A DNA stretch of 64,000 nucleotides, taken from contig CADBZH010000019.1 of NCBI GenBank assembly GCA_902799045.1, positions 1 through 64,000 of the forward strand, given 5' to 3'. The notes under the pieces were generated by a model. That model ran no database searches, had not been told where the DNA came from, and saw only the letters and a program-made list of their open reading frames with translations. A program made the translations under genes and the position numbers. Below, in pieces: positions 32,622-41,716 of the stretch (positions within the stretch are counted from its first letter, which is position 1; every line of letters starts with the position of its first letter). Source of the DNA: an uncultured Eubacteriales bacterium (lineage in GTDB: Bacteria; Bacillota; Clostridia; Christensenellales; Aristaeellaceae).

Positions 32622-32651
32622 TTGACAGGGGGCCCTCTGTAATGTTATCAT
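32622..32651 (+). promoter_or_regulatory. Predicted sigma-A promoter of the 32766-42883 operon
   Basis: TTGACA (32622-32627) and TATCAT (32646-32651) with 18-base spacing. The transcript would have a leader of about 105 bases. The divergent ECF promoter is about 80 bases away. Confidence 0.65.
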
Positions 32652-32765
32652 TAAATACTGAAAAATGAGCATCAATTTGGGGGCTCAGGCCGTCCAATAT
32701 ATCAGTTGAACGGAGAAACGCGCCGCGTTTGTCCTGCCTATATATCGGAAAGGAAGCAATTTGCA

Positions 32766-35012
32766 ATGAAGAAATGGGTTTGCCTGCTGGCGCTTTGCCT
32801 GTGCTTGAACGGGACGCTGGCGCTGGCGAGCGAAGTGGAGCCCGCTGCCCCGGCCGCTGGGGCGGCGCAGACGGAGGCCGTCCAGGAGGCCGCCGAGGCT
32901 GGAGAGCCCCCCGCGGCGGGCGGGGAGAACGCCGGTCCCACCGCGGAGGAGATGCCCGCCGCAGAAGTCGAAAGCGCGGAGCAGGGCGAAGCGCCCGCGA
33001 GCCAGAATCCCGCAAGCGAGAATCCCACGAGCGAAAGCCCTGCCAATGAGAATCCGACCGGCGAGAACCCGGGGAGTGAGAACCCCGCGAGCGAAAGCCC
33101 CGCGAGCGAAAGCCCTGCCAGTGAGAACCCCGCGAGCGAAAGCCCCGCGAGCGAAAGCCCTGCCAGTGAGAACCCCGCGAGCGAAAGCCCCGCGAGCGAG
33201 AGCCCTGCCGGTGAGAATCCGACCGGCGAAAACCCCGCGAGCGAAAGCCCCGCCAGCGGGAACGCGGACGGCGCGGCCACGGAACCCGCCAGCGCCGACG
33301 CGCAAGACGCCGGTGACGCGGGCGAAGCGCCCGCCGGGGCGCCCACCGAGGCCCCCGCGGACGCGGTGCCGGAGGACGCCCAGGCCTGGTTCGAGGCGGA
33401 CGGCGCGAAGGTGGGCGGCACGCTGGAGGCGCTGCTGCCGCAACTGACCGGCAAGGTCACGCTGAACCTGATCGACAAGAACATCGAGGGCGTCGCGCGG
33501 GTGAAGGACCTGCCGCTGAAGGCGCTGAGCGAAGTGACGCTGAAGCTGGACCCCGAGGATGACAGCCGGGTGATCCGCGTGTCCCGGAGCGATCCCGCTG
33601 GCGTGGAGCGCCCGGAGACCATCGCTCTGAAGGACCTTTCGGACTGCGCTGGGGACGAGCGCGGCGATCTCTTCATCTGGATCGAGGACGCCGCACAGCC
33701 CACGCCCCAGCCCACGGCCACGCCGGAACCCGTTCCGGTGCTGAGCGTGTCGGCGGAAAAGCTGTCCGCCGGGGCGTGGAGCAACGAAGCGCCCTCGTTC
33801 ACCCTCTCCGGCATTCCGGAGGGCAAGGCCTACAGCTATGCCGCCGTGATCTATGACGAGCGCATCGTGCCCCTCTCCGGCAACGCCTACGCGCCGGACA
33901 TGGAGGGCAGGTATTCGGTGCGCTTCGCGATGGTGGACGGCATCGGCGACATCGTCTCCGCCTCGGAGACGTATCCGCTCTGGCTGGATTTCACCGCGCC
34001 GAAGGACGTGATGATCGAATATGACGATGCGTCGGACTACACCCTGCACATCACCGCCACGGACGGCCTGAGCGGCGTGACGGGCGTGTCGTTCGACGGC
34101 GGCGCGACCTGGGAGGCGCTCTCGGACGGCGAGGAATTCACCTATACCGCCGCGGGGGAGACGACGCTCTCGCCCGGCACGGTGCAGGTCCGGGACGCGG
34201 CCGGGAATCTCTGGCGCAGCACAAGCGAGATCCGGCTGGAGGCCGTGACGCCGGAGCCCGGCGGCGGCGGTGGCGGGGGCGGCGGCAGCGGCGAAAAGAA
34301 GCCCGTCCAGTCCCACGCCAGCGGCGACGGCGAGGAGGGCGTGGAGTACGAGGCCCTGGAGCTGGAGCTGCCCGCGGAGCCGATGAAGAAGCTGACCGTC
34401 GGCGGCGAGGAGATGGAGCTGACGCTGGTGCTGGAATCGGCCCGGGCCGAGGGCGCACCGGTGGGGGAGGAACAGCCCTTCACCGCCGCGCTGGCCCGCT
34501 GGCAGGTGCCCGCCGACGCGGACGATCCCCACGAGAACGTGCTGGCGGACGCGGCGGAGCCCGCGCCGAACACGCTGGTGCTGACCGCGAAAGCGGACGC
34601 GAACCTGGGCGACGCCTTCGCCTATACCTGGCGCTTCAACGGCGAGGTGTACCGGCTGCTCGCCAACAGCGGCATCCGCTACGTGGCCCTGCGGGTGGGC
34701 GACGACGTGGCCGCCTTCCCCACAGAGGGCTTCACCGGCGGCACGAAGTACACGGAGCTGAAGATGCTGGGCGTGTCCACCCGCAAGTTTGACTACACCC
34801 TGACGATGCGGGTGAACCTGGACCCGGGCTACGTGTCGGCCATGTCCGACTGCGATTTTTCCCGGTCCTGCGATCTGTCCATCCGCGCCGAGGTGGAGAA
34901 CATGGCCTATGAGCTGAGCGCCTCCACCAACAGCCTGATGTATTTCTACGACGTCTACCTGGGGCCGGAGGCGATGCTCGACGCGCCCTTTGGGCAGTAC
35001 AGGGCCGATTGA
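32766..35012 (+). CDS. Secreted protein with Ser/Glu/Pro pentapeptide repeats and Ig-like region
   Basis: 748 aa, function unknown. A signal peptide (MKKWVCLLALCLCLNGTLALA) is followed by an acidic, alanine-rich stretch. About 17 pentapeptide units (S/N/G)-E-(N/S)-P-(A/T/G) lie at residues 79-163, and then a low-complexity linker. A folded region from about 215 contains a proline/threonine hinge (PTPQPTATPEPVP) and an Ig-like domain with DFTAPKDVMIEY...DGLSGVTGVSFDGG, resembling repeats in secreted cell-wall proteins. A run of nine glycines separates the last domain (about 510-748). No LPXTG or membrane anchor is seen. It is the first gene of a seven-gene operon; AAAGGAAGC lies upstream. The extended repeat suggests a spacer through the wall. 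Confidence 0.75.
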   Translation: MKKWVCLLALCLCLNGTLALASEVEPAAPAAGAAQTEAVQEAAEAGEPPAAGGENAGPTAEEMPAAEVESAEQGEAPASQNPASENPTSESPANENPTGENPGSENPASESPASESPASENPASESPASESPASENPASESPASESPAGENPTGENPASESPASGNADGAATEPASADAQDAGDAGEAPAGAPTEAPADAVPEDAQAWFEADGAKVGGTLEALLPQLTGKVTLNLIDKNIEGVARVKDLPLKALSEVTLKLDPEDDSRVIRVSRSDPAGVERPETIALKDLSDCAGDERGDLFIWIEDAAQPTPQPTATPEPVPVLSVSAEKLSAGAWSNEAPSFTLSGIPEGKAYSYAAVIYDERIVPLSGNAYAPDMEGRYSVRFAMVDGIGDIVSASETYPLWLDFTAPKDVMIEYDDASDYTLHITATDGLSGVTGVSFDGGATWEALSDGEEFTYTAAGETTLSPGTVQVRDAAGNLWRSTSEIRLEAVTPEPGGGGGGGGGSGEKKPVQSHASGDGEEGVEYEALELELPAEPMKKLTVGGEEMELTLVLESARAEGAPVGEEQPFTAALARWQVPADADDPHENVLADAAEPAPNTLVLTAKADANLGDAFAYTWRFNGEVYRLLANSGIRYVALRVGDDVAAFPTEGFTGGTKYTELKMLGVSTRKFDYTLTMRVNLDPGYVSAMSDCDFSRSCDLSIRAEVENMAYELSASTNSLMYFYDVYLGPEAMLDAPFGQYRAD
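33000..33254 (+). repeat. In-frame 15-bp tandem repeats with 45-bp higher-order period
   Basis: About 17 units of 15 bp encode (S/N/G)E(N/S)P(A/T/G). In the middle the units SENPA, SESPA, SESPA recur three times as a near-identical 45-bp block, so the array is likely to vary in copy number by slippage or recombination. The frame is kept at any copy number. Confidence 0.9.
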
Positions 35013-35055
35013 CGGCATGGGACTGGCTGACACAGACACGGAGGGAGGTTGAATC

Positions 35056-36189
35056 ATGAGTATGAACAAGCGCATCGCAATCGCGCTGGCAGCGCTTCTG
35101 ACCCTGGCGATGGGCATGCCGGCGCTGGCGCAGGTGACCTTCCAGGGCAACGTCATCTCCCGCGAGACCAAGGCGGTGATCGCGCCGTTCGGCGGCCTGG
35201 TGGACGAGCTGCCGCTGCGCAAAGGCGACGTGATCCACGTGGGCGACGCCGTCGCCACGATCCGCACCACCAAGGTCTACGCCGAGATGGACGGCGTCGT
35301 CAGCGGGATATTTGCCCGCGAGGGCGACCAGACCGAGGGCATCACCGAGCGCTACGGCGGCGTGATGTACCTGGAGCCGGTGAACAAGTACGTGGTCTCG
35401 GCCACCACCGAGAAGGCCTACAACAGCAGCGCCACCAAGTACGTGCACATCGGCGAGCGCGTGTACCTGTCCTGCACCAAGGACGGCACCCACGTGGGCA
35501 CCGCCGTGGTGACGAAGATCGACGCCGTGGACGACAACGGCAACACCCCCTACACCCTGGAGGTGACCGGCGGCGAGTTTTACATGGGCGAGACCGTGGG
35601 CATCTATCGCGACAGCGGCCACGCCTCCGAGAGCCGCATCGGCCGGGGCACGATCCAACAGAACGCCGCCGTGCCGGTGAAGGGCACGGGCAGCGTGCTG
35701 AAGGTGCACGTGCAGGTGGGCGACCGCGTGGAGCGCGGCGAGGTGCTGTTTGAGACGGTGGAGGGCGTGCTGGACGGGCTGTTCGCCGTGGACAACACCA
35801 TCTATTCCCCGCTGGACGGCTTCGTGGCCACCGTGGACGCGGCCCAGGGCAGCGCCGTGGAAAAGGGCGGCAAGCTGATCACCGTGTTCCCGACGGACGC
35901 CATGCAGATCGAGATGAAGGTCTCGGAGCTGGACCTGGCGGAGATCCACGAGGGCGACAAGGTGTCCATCGAATTCGAGTGGGACGCGGACGGCACGCTG
36001 CAGCTGGAGGGCGTGGTTTCCGGCATATCCAGCGTCGGCGACGACAAAGCCGAGGGCAGCACCTCCACCGACGCCCAGTACAGCGCCTACGTGGACTTCA
36101 CCCCCGTGGACTCCGTTCGGCTGGACATGTCCGTGATCGTGTACGTGCAGGATGAGGCCGACGCAGCCGACGCGGACGACGGCGAATAA
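35056..36189 (+). CDS. HlyD/biotin-lipoyl-like secreted adaptor protein
   Basis: 377 aa. The signal peptide ends MPALA-Q. Two barrel-sandwich (lipoyl-like) segments are visible: IAPFGGLVDELPLRKGDVIHVGDAVATI near residue 40 and IYSPLDGFVATVDAAQGSAVEKGGKLITVF near 250, followed by a beta-barrel piece with MQIEMKVSELDLAEIHEGDKVSIEF. That layout is the membrane-fusion (HlyD/RND adaptor) fold, but the long coiled-coil hairpin is missing and there is no N-terminal anchor after cleavage. GGAGG lies 8-12 bases before the ATG. It probably works with the second adaptor (40366) and the MacB-like protein (41717) of the same operon. Confidence 0.75.
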   Translation: MSMNKRIAIALAALLTLAMGMPALAQVTFQGNVISRETKAVIAPFGGLVDELPLRKGDVIHVGDAVATIRTTKVYAEMDGVVSGIFAREGDQTEGITERYGGVMYLEPVNKYVVSATTEKAYNSSATKYVHIGERVYLSCTKDGTHVGTAVVTKIDAVDDNGNTPYTLEVTGGEFYMGETVGIYRDSGHASESRIGRGTIQQNAAVPVKGTGSVLKVHVQVGDRVERGEVLFETVEGVLDGLFAVDNTIYSPLDGFVATVDAAQGSAVEKGGKLITVFPTDAMQIEMKVSELDLAEIHEGDKVSIEFEWDADGTLQLEGVVSGISSVGDDKAEGSTSTDAQYSAYVDFTPVDSVRLDMSVIVYVQDEADAADADDGE

Positions 36190-36219
36190 AGCAAAACAAT
36201 CAGACAGGAGTACAGGATC

Positions 36220-38484
36220 ATGAAAAAGCTATGCCTGCTGCTGGCCCTCGCGCTGGCGCTTTCGACGATGCCCGCCTTCGCGGCCCAGGGCGATATGCTG
36301 CTGGGGCGCGGGGAAGAGGGCTCCATGTTTTTCAACTACGCCTTCCCGATGGGGGACGAACTCTGTCTGGTGCCCGGCGGGCCCGTCCTCTACACCTACC
36401 ACCTGGGGGATCTGGAATTTGCGGAGCACGCCATTGTCCTGCCCCAGCGGGAAAGCGGCGCCTCCGAGGAGATCTTCCCCTTCCCGGCGAACGACGCGAT
36501 CTACGGCATCGGCCTGGCGATGAACTACGGCGAGCAGAGCGAGTTTGAGGGCGCGACGCTCTACCGGCTGAACGAGGACGGCGAGGGGAACTTCGCCGCC
36601 GAGGCCCTGTCGGAGCTGGACTGGAGCGAGCTGATCGAGTATTACGACCAGGACAGCTACGCCAAGCGCCCGGAGGGCATCGTCGGCGTGGCCGGCAGGG
36701 CCATGTTCCGCGCCTATGACGAGAGCGGCACCTACAACCTCTACACGCTGGACGTGGACAGCGGCCGGCTCGAGCGCGTCGACGCGCTGCGCGACGCCTA
36801 CAACCTGACGCCCTACCGGGATGACACGCTGCTGGTGCAGTGCTATTCCTACGACCAGCCCGGCACGAGCCGCCTGCTGGCGTTCGACCCCGAGAGCGAA
36901 AGCGTCGAGCCGGTGGCCGAGCTGGCCATCGACGACTACAGCCCGCTGGACGCCCTCGGCTATGACTTTGACACCGATACGCTCTACTGCGCCAAGGCCG
37001 GGGAGATCCGCCCGGTGGATCTGCAGAGCGGCGAGCTGGGCGAGGGCGTGACGGACATGCCCCTGGAGACCTACAACGGCGGCACGGCCTACGTGCTGAA
37101 CGGCTGCTATGTGTATTGCGCCGAGGGCATGGTCGTGCGCAACCTGGACCCGGAGCAGATGGCCCAGACGCGGCTGAAGATCAACGATTCCAGCTGGAAC
37201 GACACCATCACCAACGCCTATTACCGCTTCTCCAACGCCCACGGCGACGTGAGCGTGGTGCTCTCTCACGATTGGGCCGAGTCGCAGAATCTGCTGGAGA
37301 AGATGATGAACCATGACGACAGCGTGGACATCTACGTGCTGTCCAGCAACAGCAACATCTTCGACGCGCTGTACCGGCGCGGCTACCTGATGGAGCTGGA
37401 CGGCAGCGAAAAGCTGGCGGCGCTGTGCGAGGGCATGTATCCGGACCTGCGCGAGGCCATCTCCGCCAACGGCCACATGGTGGCCCTGCCGCTGTCGTTC
37501 TACAGCTGGTCGCTGGGCGTGAACGAGGCGCCGCTGGAGGCCCTGGGCTATGCCATGGCGGACGTGCCGGACAACTGGATGGACCTGCTGGACTTCATCG
37601 CCGGCCTTCGCCAGCCGCTGGAGGAGAACCCGGGCATCCACCTGTTCTACGCGGGCTACACCGCGCGGGAGGCCCGAAACGACCTGTTCAACTGCCTGTT
37701 TGAGGATTACGAGCGCTATGTGAACGCCGTCGAGCCGAACCTGGGCTACAACACGCCGCTGCTGCACGATCTGATCACGAAGCTGGAGCAGATCGATTTC
37801 GTGGCCCTGGGCTGCGCCGAGGACAACGGCGACGAGGAGGGCGAAGCGGGCGAACGGGTGGAATACGTGGACTACAGCGAGGAGACCGTGCTGTTCTCCA
37901 GCGGCGTCGGCTGCGCCTTCGGCAGCTTCTATTCCAGCTATACCCCGCTGCTGCTGGGCCTGGACGCGAATACGCCCATGCCGCTGGTGCTGCGGGCCGA
38001 CCTGGCCTTCATCAATCCCTACACGAAGAACCCCGATGTGGCCCTGGCCTTCATGGAGGAGGCGGCGGACAACCTGAACCTGGCCGCCCGCTACTCGATG
38101 GATCCCACGCTGAACGAGCCGGTGCGCGGCGCGAACAACGAGCAGAACGTGGCCGAGGCCCGGCAGTGGGTGGACGATGCCCAGCGGCAGCTGGACGAGG
38201 CCGACGAGGCCGACAGGCAGATGCTGGAGGAGAGCCTGCGCTCCGCCCAGGAAAACCTGGAATACTGGGAGAACTACGGCTGGGACGTGTCCCAGCGGGA
38301 GATCGACTGGGTCCGCGCCCACGATGACAGCCTGACGCTGGAGCGCGTGAACTGGCTCTATGCCGATGACAGCGGCGACGCCTGGGACCTCATCAACCAA
38401 TACCTCGACGGCGCCATCGGCGTGGACGAAATGCTCGCCGGCATCGACCGCAAGGCGCAGATGATGATGCTGGAGGGGAATTAG
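36220..38484 (+). CDS. Secreted fusion of a propeller-like domain and an ABC solute-binding domain
   Basis: 754 aa. The signal peptide MKKLCLLLALALALSTMPAFA has no lipobox cysteine at the cleavage site, unusual for a Gram-positive binding protein. Residues about 25-320 form repeated beta-rich blocks that end in short GRLERVD or SGELGEG-type turns, like a beta-propeller of the PQQ/DUF5050 style. From about 325 the protein resembles an extracellular sugar-type solute-binding protein: VVLSHDWAESQNLLEKMMNHDDSVDIYVL, PLSFYSWSLGVNEAPLEALGY, PDNWMDLLDFIAG and FINPYTKNPDVALAFMEEAADN. It lies just upstream of two matching permeases. The substrate is unknown. The segment 640-690 is helical and charged. 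Confidence 0.8.
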   Translation: MKKLCLLLALALALSTMPAFAAQGDMLLGRGEEGSMFFNYAFPMGDELCLVPGGPVLYTYHLGDLEFAEHAIVLPQRESGASEEIFPFPANDAIYGIGLAMNYGEQSEFEGATLYRLNEDGEGNFAAEALSELDWSELIEYYDQDSYAKRPEGIVGVAGRAMFRAYDESGTYNLYTLDVDSGRLERVDALRDAYNLTPYRDDTLLVQCYSYDQPGTSRLLAFDPESESVEPVAELAIDDYSPLDALGYDFDTDTLYCAKAGEIRPVDLQSGELGEGVTDMPLETYNGGTAYVLNGCYVYCAEGMVVRNLDPEQMAQTRLKINDSSWNDTITNAYYRFSNAHGDVSVVLSHDWAESQNLLEKMMNHDDSVDIYVLSSNSNIFDALYRRGYLMELDGSEKLAALCEGMYPDLREAISANGHMVALPLSFYSWSLGVNEAPLEALGYAMADVPDNWMDLLDFIAGLRQPLEENPGIHLFYAGYTAREARNDLFNCLFEDYERYVNAVEPNLGYNTPLLHDLITKLEQIDFVALGCAEDNGDEEGEAGERVEYVDYSEETVLFSSGVGCAFGSFYSSYTPLLLGLDANTPMPLVLRADLAFINPYTKNPDVALAFMEEAADNLNLAARYSMDPTLNEPVRGANNEQNVAEARQWVDDAQRQLDEADEADRQMLEESLRSAQENLEYWENYGWDVSQREIDWVRAHDDSLTLERVNWLYADDSGDAWDLINQYLDGAIGVDEMLAGIDRKAQMMMLEGN

Positions 38485-38609
38485 GGAGCAGGGACACCGA
38501 TCAACGCCTCCCCTCCGCGCTGGAAGCATCAGCCCGAAGGGCCGGGGGGCATGCCGTCCCGGCTGCCTGCGCCCTCGATCATCTGATATCCGATTTATCG
38601 GAGGAAACC

Positions 38610-39464
38610 GTGTTTACCAAGAAGAAATCCGTATGGCTGTTCCTGCTGCCGGGGGCGCTGGGGCTGATGCTGTTTTACATCGTCCCGTTCTTCGGCGGCA
38701 TCTGGTACAGCCTGACCGACGGCAGCTACAAGAACGCCTTCGTGGGCTTGGACAATTACGTCAACATCTGGAAAAACCCGATGTATCTGCTGGGCCTGAA
38801 GAACACGATGCTGCTCTCGCTGATCTGCGCGCCGCTGGTGTGGCTGCTCAGCTTCGGCATCGCCTCGCTGCTGAACCGGCTGCGGCCGGGCGGGGCGTTC
38901 TTTCGCAACAGCGTGCTGCTGCCCTATCTGATGCCGTCCTCGGCCATGCTGCTGATCTGGCTGGTGGCGTTCGACTACGGCGGCGTCATAAACCGCCTGT
39001 GGACGGCGCTGGGCCTGGGCCGCGTGATGTGGCTGCAGGGCGCCGAGCTGCGCGTGCCGATCATACTGATGTTCGTCTGGAAGAACCTGGGCTTTGCCGT
39101 CATCATCTTCATGGCGGCGCTGCAGGCCATTCCCGAGCCGCTTTATGACTTTGCCAGGCTCGAGGGCGCAGGCTTTTTGCGCCAGACCTTCGGCATCACG
39201 CTGCCGATGATCGTGCCGACGGCGTTCCTCGTCATCATACTGGAGTGGATCAACGCCTTCAAGATCTTCAAGGAGGTCTACTTCATCGGCGGGGCCTATC
39301 CGGACGAGAGCGTCTACACGCTGCAAAACTATATGAACAACATGTACGGCAAGCTGAACTATCAGAACGTGACGACGGCGGCCTACAGTTTCGCGCTGAT
39401 CGTCTTTGCCCTGTTCGGCGCGCTGTTTTTGACGCAGCGGCAGCTGCTGAAGAGGTTGAGCTGA
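38610..39464 (+). CDS. Sugar-type ABC transporter permease (MalF/UgpA-like)
   Basis: 284 aa with six predicted membrane helices. It begins MFTKKKSVWLFLLPGALGLMLFYIVPFF, the usual MalF/UgpA-type opening. The EAA loop that contacts the ATPase is degenerate but present (DFARLEGAGFLRQTFGITLP). GTG at 38610 is chosen because CGGAGGAAACC lies just before it and no ATG fits. The stop overlaps the ATG of the second permease (TGATG). It is separated from the binding-protein gene by 125 bases containing only a weak hairpin (CCGATTTATCGG). No nucleotide-binding subunit is encoded in the window. Confidence 0.9.
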   Translation: MFTKKKSVWLFLLPGALGLMLFYIVPFFGGIWYSLTDGSYKNAFVGLDNYVNIWKNPMYLLGLKNTMLLSLICAPLVWLLSFGIASLLNRLRPGGAFFRNSVLLPYLMPSSAMLLIWLVAFDYGGVINRLWTALGLGRVMWLQGAELRVPIILMFVWKNLGFAVIIFMAALQAIPEPLYDFARLEGAGFLRQTFGITLPMIVPTAFLVIILEWINAFKIFKEVYFIGGAYPDESVYTLQNYMNNMYGKLNYQNVTTAAYSFALIVFALFGALFLTQRQLLKRLS

Positions 39465-40345
39465 TGAAGGGCAAGCCGAAGAATGCCGTATACCGCCCCG
39501 GCCGCTCGAAGCTGGCGACCCGGGGGCTGCTGATGGCGCTGGCGCTGGTGATGCTGGTGCCGGTGGCGGTGACGTTCCTCTATTCCTTCTTCTCGCCGGA
39601 CGAGATCAAGGCCTTCATGGAGACCCGCGGCAGCTATGACGCGGAGAAGTGGATGGACGTGAAACTGTCGCCGCAGATGTTTTCGCTGACGCAGTACTAT
39701 GAGATCCTGATCCGGGACACCTCGATCCTGCGCATGTTCGTCAATTCCGCGTTCTACACGGTGATGATCCTGCTGGGCCAGGCGGCGGTGATCCCGATGA
39801 TGGCCTACGGCCTGAGCCGGTTCCGCTTCAGGGGCCGGGACGCGCTGTTCTTTGCCATCATCATGCTGATGCTGCTGCCCTTCCAGGTGACGATGGTGCC
39901 GAACGTGCTGACACTGCGGGCCATTGGGCTGCTGAACACGGTGTGGGCGGTGATCATGCCGATGTGGTTCGCGCCGTTTTACATCTTCCTGATCCGCCAG
40001 TACATGCTGGGCCTGCCCAACGAGCTGCTGGAGGCGGCGCAGGTGGACGGCGCGGGAACCATCCGCTGCTACGGCCACATCGTGCTGCCGGTCTGCCGGC
40101 CGATCATCGGCGCGGCGGTGGCGCTGAGCTTCGCGGACTGCTGGAACCTGGTGGAGCAGCCGATGACCTACCTCAGCCAGCGCATGGAGCTGCAGCCGCT
40201 GTCGGTGATGTTCAACCAACTGGCCAGCGCCTCCACCGGCATCGAGTTTGCCGGCGCGGCCATCTACATGCTGCCGGCGCTGTTCATCTACCTGTACTTC
40301 CTGAAGGACATCCTGGCGGGCGTGCAGCTGACGGAGCTGAAATAG
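39464..40345 (+). CDS. Sugar-type ABC transporter permease (MalG/UgpE-like)
   Basis: 293 aa, six membrane helices. A large extracytoplasmic segment lies between TM1 and TM2 (FFSPDEIKAFMETRGSYDAEKWMDVKLSPQMFSLTQYYEILI). The EAA motif is textbook: NELLEAAQVDGAGTIRCYGHIVLPVCRP. It therefore should dock an MsmX/UgpC-type ATPase, but none is encoded here, so a shared ATPase elsewhere is expected (inference). ATG 39464 overlaps the end of the first permease. The next gene, an adaptor, starts 21 bases downstream, which ties the importer-like and adaptor-like halves of the operon together. Confidence 0.92.
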   Translation: MKGKPKNAVYRPGRSKLATRGLLMALALVMLVPVAVTFLYSFFSPDEIKAFMETRGSYDAEKWMDVKLSPQMFSLTQYYEILIRDTSILRMFVNSAFYTVMILLGQAAVIPMMAYGLSRFRFRGRDALFFAIIMLMLLPFQVTMVPNVLTLRAIGLLNTVWAVIMPMWFAPFYIFLIRQYMLGLPNELLEAAQVDGAGTIRCYGHIVLPVCRPIIGAAVALSFADCWNLVEQPMTYLSQRMELQPLSVMFNQLASASTGIEFAGAAIYMLPALFIYLYFLKDILAGVQLTELK

Positions 40346-40365
40346 TATCGACAAGAGGTTTTTGC

Positions 40366-41703
40366 ATGAATCTGAAGAAGTTTGCCGTTCGGGGCATCAT
40401 CATCCTGGCGATCTGCGTGGCGCTGTGCATGTTTTTCTCCGGCACGGTGCGCACCATCACCACCCCCAAGGTGCGCCTCACCTCCGCCAAGCGCGGCAAG
40501 CTGGAGGAGCGCGTGGAGCTGGCCTGCAAGCCGGCGTTTCCGCTGGTGGAGGAAGTGGGCGTTGCCATGCCGGATGACATGACGCTGACCATCACCCGCG
40601 TGAACACCCGCGAGGGCTACACCGTGAAGGCGGGCGACGTGGTGGTCGAGGGCAGGATTTCCAACTATGAGCAGCAGCGCAAGGCCGCCCAGGAGGCCTA
40701 CGACAACGCCTCCGAGGCGCTGATGACGCTGGAGAACAAGAACCGCGGCATCCGCATTTCCAAGCGGGACCAGGCCTACGCCGACGCCTTCTTCGCGCTG
40801 CGCGACGCCCGCCGATCCGCCGTGGCGCTGGAGCTGAACATGGAGGCGGAGTTGGGCCGCGAGGGCCTGGAGCGCGTGGACGAGGGCTATCCCGAGGGCG
40901 CGAGCGACGCCCTGAAGGAGCTGATCGACGCCTGGCGCGAGGCCGCGGAGGCGCAGCGAAAGGCCCAGGAGGCCATGGATGCCGCCGGGCGCTACACCGT
41001 GCCGGACGACGTGTGGAGCTACATCACCGAGCAGCGGGAGCAGCAGGAGAAGAAGGCCGAGGCCGAGGCGCAGCTGCGCCAGCTGGTGACCCTGAACGAC
41101 CAGGTGAAGGCCATCACCGCGCCCCACGACGGCTATGTGGCGCAGATCAACGTGAAGGAGAGCGAGGTGTGGGACGGCACCCACGCCCTTCTGACGATCA
41201 CGCAGGAGGGGGAGATGCCCGTGCTGCGGGCCGATACCAGCGAGCTGACCCGCACGATCTCCGAGGGCATGACCGCCGCGATGAACCCCGACAGCTACGA
41301 CGCCATCGAGACGAAGGTGGTCGCTGTCGGCACCGACAGCGACGGCAGGAAGTACGCCGACATCGAGCTGAACGACCGGCTGATCAAGGCCCGCGGCAGC
41401 CTCTTTTCCATGATGCAGGAGGACACGCCGATGACGCTGATCTTCCGCGCCCGGGAGGCCACCGGCCTAATCCCCACCAGCGCGGTGCGGGGCAGCGGCG
41501 ACGAGCGCTACATATTCGTCACCGAGCAGAACACCGCCGCCTTCGGCGGCAGCACGCTGAAGATCCACCGCATGGACGTGACCGTGGTGGGGGAATACGG
41601 CGGCACCACCTCCGTGAAGGAGGACGTGAGCTACTACACGATCGCCTATGGCGAGGACCGCGCCATCAGCGACGGCGACGCCGTGATGGAATACCTGAAC
41701 TGA
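40366..41703 (+). CDS. Membrane-anchored HlyD-like adaptor with coiled coil
   Basis: 445 aa. A single N-terminal anchor (about 8-25) is followed by a beta segment with the first lipoyl half (TREGYTVKAGDVVVEGRIS) and a long charged coiled-coil hairpin at about 100-245. The second lipoyl half, ITAPHDGYVAQINVKESEVWDGTHALLTI, is followed by a C-terminal barrel (TGLIPTSAVRGSGDERYIFVTEQNT). This is the layout of HlyD/MacA-type membrane fusion proteins. In single-membrane bacteria such proteins partner MacB-like ABC exporters; the next gene encodes a MacB-like core. The start ATG 40366 has AAGAGG upstream. Confidence 0.85.
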   Translation: MNLKKFAVRGIIILAICVALCMFFSGTVRTITTPKVRLTSAKRGKLEERVELACKPAFPLVEEVGVAMPDDMTLTITRVNTREGYTVKAGDVVVEGRISNYEQQRKAAQEAYDNASEALMTLENKNRGIRISKRDQAYADAFFALRDARRSAVALELNMEAELGREGLERVDEGYPEGASDALKELIDAWREAAEAQRKAQEAMDAAGRYTVPDDVWSYITEQREQQEKKAEAEAQLRQLVTLNDQVKAITAPHDGYVAQINVKESEVWDGTHALLTITQEGEMPVLRADTSELTRTISEGMTAAMNPDSYDAIETKVVAVGTDSDGRKYADIELNDRLIKARGSLFSMMQEDTPMTLIFRAREATGLIPTSAVRGSGDERYIFVTEQNTAAFGGSTLKIHRMDVTVVGEYGGTTSVKEDVSYYTIAYGEDRAISDGDAVMEYLN

Positions 41704-41716
41704 TCGGGAGGCGCGC

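Noticed and set aside
33000-33254. CRISPR-like regular repeats
   Set aside because: The periodic array is coding (15-bp units, no spacers) and no cas gene is present.
32738-33826. Minus-strand frame with repeated SLAGFSLAGLS-type hydrophobic units
   Set aside because: It is the antisense of the Ser/Glu/Pro repeat in the secreted protein; the plus frame has a signal peptide and operon context.
32685-35273. 862-residue minus-strand frame over the secreted protein
   Set aside because: Antisense shadow with low-complexity histidine/valine/glycine composition and no start signals.
36220-38484. Classical lipoprotein binding protein
   Set aside because: No cysteine at the end of the signal peptide; the only early cysteine is inside the hydrophobic core.
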